Source: Crenalkalicoccus roseus | GTDB lineage: Bacteria > Pseudomonadota > Alphaproteobacteria > Acetobacterales > Acetobacteraceae | Assembly: GCF_004761865.1 (NCBI RefSeq) | Contig: NZ_SJDM01000033.1 | Span: 1 to 34,454, forward strand | Direction of reading: 5' to 3' | Length of the DNA: 34,454 nt | Shown here: one piece after another, positions 17,488 to 23,660 of the stretch | How the letters are laid out: each line of letters starts with the position of its first letter | Position numbering within the stretch: the stretch's first letter is position 1 | Made by a program: the position numbers and the translations under genes | The notes under the pieces: model-generated | The model's input: the letters and a program-made list of their open reading frames with translations, nothing else | Told to the model about the DNA's origin: nothing | The model's database searches: none

Positions 17488-19125
17488 GTGCCGGGCACCT
17501 ACGCCAACCCGCGCTACCCCTTCCGCCGCCCGGCGGCGCTGGACCACGGGCGGGTGGAGGAGGCCGGCGTCGCCGTCGTCGGCGCCGGGGTGGTGGGGCT
17601 GACCGTGGCGCTCGACCTCGCCCGCCGCGGCCTGCGCGTCGTGCTGCTCGATGAGGACGACACCGTCTCCTTCGGCTCCCGCGCCATCTGCTGGGCGAAG
17701 CGGACGCTCGAGATCTACGGCCGCCTCGGCCTCGGCGCGCGCCTCCTGGAGAAGGGCGTCACCTGGAACACCGGCCGCGTCTTCTTCCGCGACCGCGAGG
17801 CCTACAGCTTCAACCTGCTGCCGGAGGAGGGCCATGAATACCCGGCCTTCGTGAACCTGCAGCAGTACTACGTCGAGGAGTGGCTGGTGGACGCCTGCGA
17901 GGCCACCGGCCTCGTGGACCTGCGCTGGAAGAGCCGCGTCGCCGCCGTCGAGCCCCGCGCCGACGGCGCGCTGCTCGGGGTGGAGACGCCGGAGGGCGGC
18001 TACCGCCTGCACGCGGCGTGGCTGCTCGCCTGCGACGGGGCGCGCAGCCTGGTGCGGGAGAGCCTCGGCCTCCCCTTCCTCGGCCAGGTGTTCCGCGACC
18101 GCTTCCTGATCGCCGACGTGGTGATGCGCGCCGCCTTCCCGGCCGAGCGGCGCTTCTGGTTCGACCCGCCCTTCCACCCCGGCCAGTCGGTGCTGCTGCA
18201 CCGCCAGCCCGACGACCTCTGGCGCATCGACTTCCAGCTCGGCTGGGACGCCGACCCGGAGGAGGAGAAGCGCCCGGAGCGGGTGCGCGCCCGCGTCGCC
18301 GCCATGCTCGGCCCGGACATCCCCTTCGACCTCGAATGGGTCAGCGTCTACACCTTCCGCTGCCGGCGCATCGGGCGCTTCCGCCACGGCCGCGTGCTGT
18401 TCCTCGGCGACGCGGCCCACCAGGTGAGCCCCTTCGGCGCGCGCGGCGGCAATGGCGGGGTGCAGGACGCCGACAACCTCGGCTGGAAGCTCGCCGCGGT
18501 GCTGCGGGGCGAGGCGCCGGAGGCGCTGCTCGACAGCTACGACGCCGAGCGCGTGCCGGCGGCGGACGAGAACATCCTCAACAGCGCGCGCAGCACCGAC
18601 TTCATCACCCCGAAGAACGAGGCGGCGCGCGCCTACCGCGACGCGGTGCTGGAACTGGCCGGGCGGCACGCCTTGGCGCGGCCCCTGGTGAATTCCGGCC
18701 GCCTCTCCCGCCCCGCCGTGCTCGCCGCGAGCCCGCTTTCCACTCCCGACGCCGTGCCCTGGGGAGAGGGGCTGCCGCTCGGCGCCTCCGCCCCGGACGC
18801 GCCGGTGCAGCGCGATGGCGAGCCGGACTGGCTGCTGCGCCACATCGGCGCCGATGGCGGCTTCACCCTGCTCTGCTTCGGCCAGGGGAGCGAGGCGCCG
18901 CCCGGCATCGCCCGCCTCGTGGTCTCGGCCGTGCCGGCGCCGGGGGCGCTGTGGGACCATTCCGGCCTCGCCGCGCGCCGCTTCGGCGCCGGCCCCGGCG
19001 ACTGCCTGCTGCTGCGCCCGGACCAGCACCTCGCGGCGCGCTTCCGCGGCGGCGCCACGGCAGAGGCGGTGCGGGCGGCGCGCGACCGGGCGCTTGCCAT
19101 CCCGAACCGGCGCGGAGCCGCCTGA
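17488..19125 (+). CDS. FAD-dependent aromatic monooxygenase, PheA/TfdB/MhpA type
   Basis: This 545-residue group A flavoprotein monooxygenase probably uses NAD(P)H and O2 to hydroxylate an aromatic ring. The Rossmann FAD motif VAVVGAGVVGLTVALDLARRG has its glycines at 32-37; the central DG motif appears as LLACDGARSLVRESLG; and the second FAD motif VLFLGDAAHQVSPFGARGGNGG has Gly307-Asp308. After about 400 comes the thioredoxin-like C-terminal domain usual in phenol hydroxylase relatives. The start is GTG, with AGGAGAGG overlapping the stop of the MBL-fold gene. Its TGA is fused to the ATG of the DUF2783 gene. It belongs to the 3-(3-hydroxyphenyl)propionate hydroxylase-like class, but the substrate cannot be read. 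Confidence 0.92.
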   Translation: MPGTYANPRYPFRRPAALDHGRVEEAGVAVVGAGVVGLTVALDLARRGLRVVLLDEDDTVSFGSRAICWAKRTLEIYGRLGLGARLLEKGVTWNTGRVFFRDREAYSFNLLPEEGHEYPAFVNLQQYYVEEWLVDACEATGLVDLRWKSRVAAVEPRADGALLGVETPEGGYRLHAAWLLACDGARSLVRESLGLPFLGQVFRDRFLIADVVMRAAFPAERRFWFDPPFHPGQSVLLHRQPDDLWRIDFQLGWDADPEEEKRPERVRARVAAMLGPDIPFDLEWVSVYTFRCRRIGRFRHGRVLFLGDAAHQVSPFGARGGNGGVQDADNLGWKLAAVLRGEAPEALLDSYDAERVPAADENILNSARSTDFITPKNEAARAYRDAVLELAGRHALARPLVNSGRLSRPAVLAASPLSTPDAVPWGEGLPLGASAPDAPVQRDGEPDWLLRHIGADGGFTLLCFGQGSEAPPGIARLVVSAVPAPGALWDHSGLAARRFGAGPGDCLLLRPDQHLAARFRGGATAEAVRAARDRALAIPNRRGAA

Positions 19126-19355
19126 TGCCCCTGCACACCGAGCCCCGCCTCGCCGATCCGGACGGGTTCTACGCGGCGCTGATGGAGGCGCATCGCGGCC
19201 TCGACTCCGAAGCCTCCCGCCGGCTCGACGCGCGGCTGGTGATCCTGCTCGCGAACCACATCGGCGATGCCGAGACGCTGCGCGAGGCGATCGCGCTCGC
19301 GCGCGAGGGGCTGGCGCCGGAACGGCCGGCGGCGGATACCGGGGACCGTCCGTGA
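19125..19355 (+). CDS. DUF2783 small protein
   Basis: This 76-residue protein matches my memory of the DUF2783 family, short proteins typically encoded beside FAD-dependent monooxygenases. The core reads EPRLADPDGFYAALMEAHRGL, then LDARLVILLANHIGDAETLREAIALARE, a predicted pair of helices with no signal peptide, cysteine cluster or membrane segment. Its ATG overlaps the monooxygenase stop (TGATG), so translation is coupled and the two products are probably made in similar amounts. This hints at a subunit or chaperone-like partner of the flavoprotein, which is inference; no function is established to my knowledge. The tail after about residue 65 is proline- and charge-rich. Confidence 0.85.
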   Translation: MPLHTEPRLADPDGFYAALMEAHRGLDSEASRRLDARLVILLANHIGDAETLREAIALAREGLAPERPAADTGDRP

Positions 19356-19416
19356 CGTCCGCGGGGCGCGCCTGGCCGCCCCGCCCCATCCCCCTCCGCC
19401 CCACAGGAGCGACCGC

Positions 19417-20607
19417 GTGAGCCCGATCGACCACATCCGCCGCTGGCTGCCCGAACTCACCGCCTGGCGGCGGGATTTCCACGCCCACCCCGAGACGGGC
19501 TTCGAGGAGCACCGCACCGCCGCCCTGGTCGCGGAGCGGCTGGACTCCTTCGGCATCGAGGTGCATCGCGGCGTCGGCGGCACCGGCGTGGTCGGCGTGC
19601 TCCGCAGCGGATCCTGTTCCGGGAACGGCAGGCGCATCGGCCTGCGGGCCGACATGGACGCGCTCGACATGCCGGAGGAGAACGCCTTTCCCCACGCCTC
19701 CACCGTGCCGGGGAAGATGCATGGCTGCGGCCATGACGGGCACACCACCATGCTGCTCGCCGCGGCGCGCTACCTGGCCGAGACGCGGCGCTTCTCCGGC
19801 ACCGTGCACTTCATCTTCCAGCCCGCCGAGGAGGGCCGGGGCGGGGCGCGGGCGATGATCGCCGACGGGCTGTTCGAGCGCTTTCCCTGCGACGCCGTCT
19901 ACGGCCTGCACAACCGCCCCGGCCTGCCGGTCGGCCACTACGCCATCCGCGAGGGCGCGATGATGGCGGGCTGCGCCTTCTTCGACATCCACATCCACGG
20001 CCGCGGCGGCCACGGGGCGCGGCCGGAGACCACGGTGGACCCGGTGGTCTGCGGCGCGCAGCTCGTCTCCGCCCTGCAGAGCGTGGTGGCGCGCAACGTC
20101 GCGCCGGCCGATACGGCGGTGGTCAGCGTCACCGGCTTCAGCGCCGGCACCGCCTACAACGTCATCCCGGAGCGCGTGGCGCTGCGCGGCACGGTGCGCG
20201 CCTTCCGCCCCGAGACCATGCGCCTGGTGGAGGAGCGGATGCGCGCCCTGGCGGCGAGCCTCGCCACCGGCTTCGGCGCCACCGCCGAATGCGCCTTCCG
20301 CGAGATCGCCACCCCGCTGGCGAACAGCCCGCGCGAGACGGCGCTGATCGCCGGGGCCGCCGCCGCCCTGGTGGGGGAGGCGCATGTGGACCGCGACCGC
20401 GCGCCGGCCATGGGCTCGGAGGATTTCGCCTACATGCTGGCCGAATGCCCCGGCGCCTACATCCTGGTCGGCAACGGCACCGGCGAGGCGGGGGGCTGCG
20501 AGGTGCACAATCCGCGCTACGACTTCAACGACGCCGCCATCCCCTACGGCGCCGGAGTGCTGGCGGCGGCGGTGGAGCGCGAGGCGCCGCCGCTCGCGCC
20601 GGGCTGA
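19417..20607 (+). CDS. M20 family amidohydrolase (hippurate/N-acyl-amino-acid hydrolase type)
   Basis: This 396-residue metal-dependent amidohydrolase of subfamily M20D (hippurate hydrolase, IAA-amino-acid hydrolase, aminoacylase relatives) probably releases an acid from its amino-acid conjugate. Metal and catalytic motifs: WRRDFHAHPETGFEEHRT, LRADMDALDMPEEN, MHGCGHDGHT with His102, Cys104 and His106, PAEEG with Glu138-Glu139, and GSEDFAYM near the C-terminus. The dimerisation insert is marked by GRGGHGARPE. The start is GTG, with CAGGAGC upstream. It is 61 bp behind the DUF2783 gene and closes the operon. With an aromatic monooxygenase upstream, an aromatic acyl conjugate is a sensible substrate guess. 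Confidence 0.92.
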   Translation: MSPIDHIRRWLPELTAWRRDFHAHPETGFEEHRTAALVAERLDSFGIEVHRGVGGTGVVGVLRSGSCSGNGRRIGLRADMDALDMPEENAFPHASTVPGKMHGCGHDGHTTMLLAAARYLAETRRFSGTVHFIFQPAEEGRGGARAMIADGLFERFPCDAVYGLHNRPGLPVGHYAIREGAMMAGCAFFDIHIHGRGGHGARPETTVDPVVCGAQLVSALQSVVARNVAPADTAVVSVTGFSAGTAYNVIPERVALRGTVRAFRPETMRLVEERMRALAASLATGFGATAECAFREIATPLANSPRETALIAGAAAALVGEAHVDRDRAPAMGSEDFAYMLAECPGAYILVGNGTGEAGGCEVHNPRYDFNDAAIPYGAGVLAAAVEREAPPLAPG

Positions 20608-20633
20608 CCCTCCGGGCCGGGACGGCGCGCGGG

Positions 20634-20658
20634 CGAACCGGAAGCGGCCGGGAGCGTT
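20634..20658 (+). promoter_or_regulatory. Candidate EcfG-type promoter of the AI-2E exporter gene
   Basis: CGAAC (20634-20638) and CGTT (20655-20658) are 16 bp apart. Alphaproteobacterial EcfG promoters are GGAAC-N16/17-CGTT, so this has one mismatch in the -35 element. It sits 45 bp before the ATG in the gap after the M20 gene. In such GC-rich DNA a match this short can arise by chance. Confidence 0.25.
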
Positions 20659-20703
20659 TCGGCGCCGCGGCCGATCCCCGGCCGGCAGGATACCCGCTCC
20701 CGG

Positions 20704-23124
20704 ATGCCCGCTTTCCAGGATCCCCCCCGCCGCACCCTCTCCAGCGCGCCGGGCACCGGCCTGCTCTACCTGCAGACCGGCATCATCATCATCGCGGTGC
20801 TCTACTTCGCCCGCGATCTGCTGATCCCGCTCGCGCTCGCGGTGCTGCTCTCCTTCGTGCTGGCGCCGGTGGTGCGGGCGCTGCGCCACCTCGCCGTGCC
20901 GCGGGCGCCGGCGGTGCTGCTCTCGGCCGTGCTCGCCCTCACCATGGTCGCCGGCGTCACCGCCCTGATGGGCCAGCAGCTCACCTCGCTCGCGCAGAAC
21001 CTGCCGGTGTATCAGGCCAACATCAACCGCAAGCTCACGGGGCTGCAGGCTCCGGGCGGGCTGGTGGAGCGGATGAACAGCGCGATCGAGGAGCTCGGCC
21101 GCTCCATCCGCCCGGAAACGCCGCCGCCCGGCGCGGCCGGCGCCGCGCCGCGCCGGGCCGCGACCGACCAGCCCCAGCCGATCCCCGTCGTGGTCACGCC
21201 GCCCGAGCCGACGCCGCTGCAGACGCTGCGCGTGGTGGTGGAGCCGCTGCTCGGCCCGCTCGCCGTCACCGGCATCATCCTGATCCTGGTCATCTTCATC
21301 CTGCTCTACCGGGAGGATCTGCGCGACCGGCTGATCCGCCTGTTCGGCACGCGCGACCTGCACCGCACCATGGCCGCGATGGACGACGCGGCCTACCGGC
21401 TGTCGCGCTACTTCCTGGCGCTGGTGGCGATGAACACCGCCTATGGGCTGGTGATCACCGCCGCGCTCTGGCTGATCGGCATCCCGAACCCGTTGCTGTG
21501 GGGCTTCATCGCCGGGCTGATGCGCTTCGTGCCCTTCATCGGAAGCTGGATCGCCGTGGCCTTCCCGGCGCTGATGGCGGTCGCGGCGGATCCCGGCTGG
21601 TCGGCGCTGCTGTGGGTGCTGGCGCTCTACGCGGTGGGCGAGCTCAGCATGGGGCAGATCGTGGAGCCCCTGGTGTTCGGCCAGTCCACCGGCCTCTCGC
21701 CGATCGCCGTCATCGCCGCCGCCACCTTCTGGGCTTGGCTGTGGGGGCCGCTTGGCCTGCTGCTGGCGGTGCCGCTGACCGTCTGCCTCGTGGTGCTCGG
21801 GCGGCATGTGGACCAGCTCGAATTCCTTGACGTCCTGCTCGGCGACCGCCCGCCGCTCGATCCCCAGCAATTCTTTTACCAGCGCGCCATGGCCGGGGAT
21901 GTGGACGCGCTGGCCGAGCAGGCGGAGCGGTTCCTGAAGGAAGGCACGCTGGTCGGCTACCTCGACACTGTTGCTCTGCCTGCGCTGCGCCTCGCCCAGG
22001 CCGACGCGGCGCGGGACGCGCTGACGCCGCAGCGGCTGGAAGCGATCCAGCGCAGCGTGACGACCCTGCTCGAGGACCTCGAGGATGCGGAGGAGACCGC
22101 GCCCGAGGAGGCGGAGCCGCCCCCCGCCCCGCCCCCCTCCTGGGCCGTCCCCGGCGCGGTGCAGTGCCTGCCCGGCCGCGGCGCCTTCGACGGTCTGCTC
22201 GCGGCGATGCTGGCGCAGGCGCTGCTCCGCCGCGGCTTCGGCGTGCAGCAGGGCGGCTTCGCCGCCGCCACCTGGCACTCCGACCGGGTGGCGATGGCGG
22301 GCGAGCCGATCAGCGCCTCGCCGCGCCTGGTCTGCCTCTGCCTCATCGAGGGTGGGGTCAGCGCGGCCACCGCGCGCTACCTGCTGCGCCGCACCCGCCG
22401 GCGGCTGCGGGGCGTGCCGGTCCTGGCCCTCGCCTGGCAGGCGGAGGAGGGGGGCAGCCTCGCCGCCGCGCTGCGCGCCGAGGAGGGCGGGACCCCCTTC
22501 TCGCTCGCGGCAAGCGTGGCGGAGGCGGTGGCGATGGCGCACGGCAGGGCCGCGACCGAGGCCGAAGCACCTGCCCAGGCCCCCGCCCAGACGCCAAGTC
22601 TGGACGAAATCCACTCCGGGACCGCGACCGAGGCCGAAGCACCTGCCCAGGCCCCCGCCCAGACGCCAAGTCTGGACGAAATCCACTCCGGGACCGCGAC
22701 CGAGGCCGAAGCACCTGCCCAGGCCCCCGCCCAGACGCCAAGTCTGGACGAAATCCACTCCGGGACCGCGACCGAGGCCGAAGCACCTGCCCAGGCCCCC
22801 GCCCAGACGCCAAGTCTGGACGAAATCCACTCCGGGACCGCGACCGAGGCCGAAGCACCTGCCCAGGCCCCCGCCCAGACGCCAAGTCTGGACGAAATCC
22901 ACTCCGGGACCGCGACCGAGGCCGAAGCACCTGCCCAGGCCCCCGCCCAGACGCCAAGTCTGGACGAAATCCACTCCGGGACCGCGACCGAGGCCGAAGC
23001 ACCTGCCCAGGCCCCCGCCCAGACGCCAAGTCTGGACGAAATCCACTCCGGGACCGCGACCGAGGCCGAAGCACCTGCCCAGGCCCCCGCCGCCGCCCCG
23101 ACGGCCCCCGCCGCGACCGCCTGA
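20704..23124 (+). CDS. AI-2E family transporter with a cytosolic tail and 72-bp repeat array
   Basis: This 806-residue membrane protein belongs to the AI-2E/PerM exporter family. Residues 1 to about 368 hold the membrane part: two or three helices (about 17-90), a periplasmic stretch (about 95-175) with a proline-rich patch, and a C-terminal bundle (about 180-368) with FIAGLMRFVPFIGSWIAVAFPA and VEPLVFGQSTGLSPI. Next is a cytosolic region (about 370-455, helical), then a Rossmann-like segment (about 475-612) with CLPGRGAFDGLLAAMLAQALL and LVCLCLIEGG. Residues 616-796 are 7.5 copies of a 24-residue unit rich in Ala, Pro, Glu and Gln and containing TPSLDEIHSG. Relatives I recall end near 600-680 residues, so the array is the extra length. 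It may export a signal or metabolite; the substrate is unknown. Confidence 0.88.
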   Translation: MPAFQDPPRRTLSSAPGTGLLYLQTGIIIIAVLYFARDLLIPLALAVLLSFVLAPVVRALRHLAVPRAPAVLLSAVLALTMVAGVTALMGQQLTSLAQNLPVYQANINRKLTGLQAPGGLVERMNSAIEELGRSIRPETPPPGAAGAAPRRAATDQPQPIPVVVTPPEPTPLQTLRVVVEPLLGPLAVTGIILILVIFILLYREDLRDRLIRLFGTRDLHRTMAAMDDAAYRLSRYFLALVAMNTAYGLVITAALWLIGIPNPLLWGFIAGLMRFVPFIGSWIAVAFPALMAVAADPGWSALLWVLALYAVGELSMGQIVEPLVFGQSTGLSPIAVIAAATFWAWLWGPLGLLLAVPLTVCLVVLGRHVDQLEFLDVLLGDRPPLDPQQFFYQRAMAGDVDALAEQAERFLKEGTLVGYLDTVALPALRLAQADAARDALTPQRLEAIQRSVTTLLEDLEDAEETAPEEAEPPPAPPPSWAVPGAVQCLPGRGAFDGLLAAMLAQALLRRGFGVQQGGFAAATWHSDRVAMAGEPISASPRLVCLCLIEGGVSAATARYLLRRTRRRLRGVPVLALAWQAEEGGSLAAALRAEEGGTPFSLAASVAEAVAMAHGRAATEAEAPAQAPAQTPSLDEIHSGTATEAEAPAQAPAQTPSLDEIHSGTATEAEAPAQAPAQTPSLDEIHSGTATEAEAPAQAPAQTPSLDEIHSGTATEAEAPAQAPAQTPSLDEIHSGTATEAEAPAQAPAQTPSLDEIHSGTATEAEAPAQAPAQTPSLDEIHSGTATEAEAPAQAPAAAPTAPAATA
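22549..23091 (+). repeat. Tandem array, 7.5 copies of a 72-bp coding repeat
   Basis: Copies begin at 22549, 22621, 22693, 22765, 22837, 22909, 22981 and 23053; the last is 39 bp long. Apart from the first base of copy 1 (g instead of a), I found no difference between copies, including at synonymous sites. The unit is a multiple of three and keeps the exporter frame open. Each full unit contains a perfect hairpin, CCAGAC-GCCAA-GTCTGG (first at 22587-22603). There are no spacers, so it is not a CRISPR. The identity implies recent expansion by slippage or unequal exchange, and copy number may vary between strains. Confidence 0.98.
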
Positions 23125-23135
23125 ACCGCCGCGCC

Positions 23136-23549
23136 TCAGCCGGGGGCGGCGCCCTGCCCTTCCTCCCGGCGGAGCTCGGCGAACACCTCGCGCGCGACCA
23201 GCAGCGCCTCGCGCACCGCGGGCAGGCCCACATAGCCGCCGAGATGCAGGAGCGCCTCCGACAGCTCCTCCTCGGTCCAGCCCTGGCGGCGCGCCATGCG
23301 CAGATGGATGGCGAGTTCCGGCCAGCGGCCGGTCGCGGTGTCGGAGACGACGCAGACCAGCGCCCGCGTCTTCAGGTCGAGGCCCGGGCGCGACCACAGC
23401 AGGCCGAACACCGCCTCGCTGGCGTAATCGCCGAACTTCCGCATGATCGGGTCGTCATAGACCTCCCGGGCCAGGCGCTCGACCATCGCCTCGCCCATGA
23501 GCTGGCGGCGGATCTCCCGCCCCTTCTCGTACGCGTCGCTCCCTGGCAC
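23136..23549 (-). CDS. Carboxymuconolactone decarboxylase family protein
   Basis: This 137-residue all-helical protein of the CMD/AhpD-like superfamily is closest in layout to PcaC (4-carboxymuconolactone decarboxylase). Recognisable parts are GREIRRQLMGEAMVERL at the start, the SEAVFGLLWSRPGLDLKTRALVCV stretch, and ELAIHLRMARRQGWTEEELSEALLHLGGYVGLPAVREAL. The CxxC pair of AhpD-type peroxidases is missing, which favours the PcaC-like side over an antioxidant role. I chose GTG at 23549 because a strong ribosome site (GGGAGGAGG) lies upstream; longer starts have no support. It converges on the AI-2E exporter with an 11-bp gap and is divergent from selB. A true protocatechuate-pathway role is unproven, as no other pca genes are here. 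Confidence 0.85.
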   Translation of the reverse strand: MPGSDAYEKGREIRRQLMGEAMVERLAREVYDDPIMRKFGDYASEAVFGLLWSRPGLDLKTRALVCVVSDTATGRWPELAIHLRMARRQGWTEEELSEALLHLGGYVGLPAVREALLVAREVFAELRREEGQGAAPG

Positions 23550-23660
23550 GGCGTCCTCCTCCCGTTGCGGCGGCGAGGGTAGCAGCCGCCCCGCCCCCGG
23601 CGCGAACCCCGCCTGGCCGCCGGCGTTGCCGCCGCGGCATGCGGCGGGGGAGGAGGCGGC

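Noticed and set aside
22549..23091. CRISPR array.
   Set aside because: The 72-bp units are contiguous with no unique spacers, lie in frame within a gene, and no cas gene is present.
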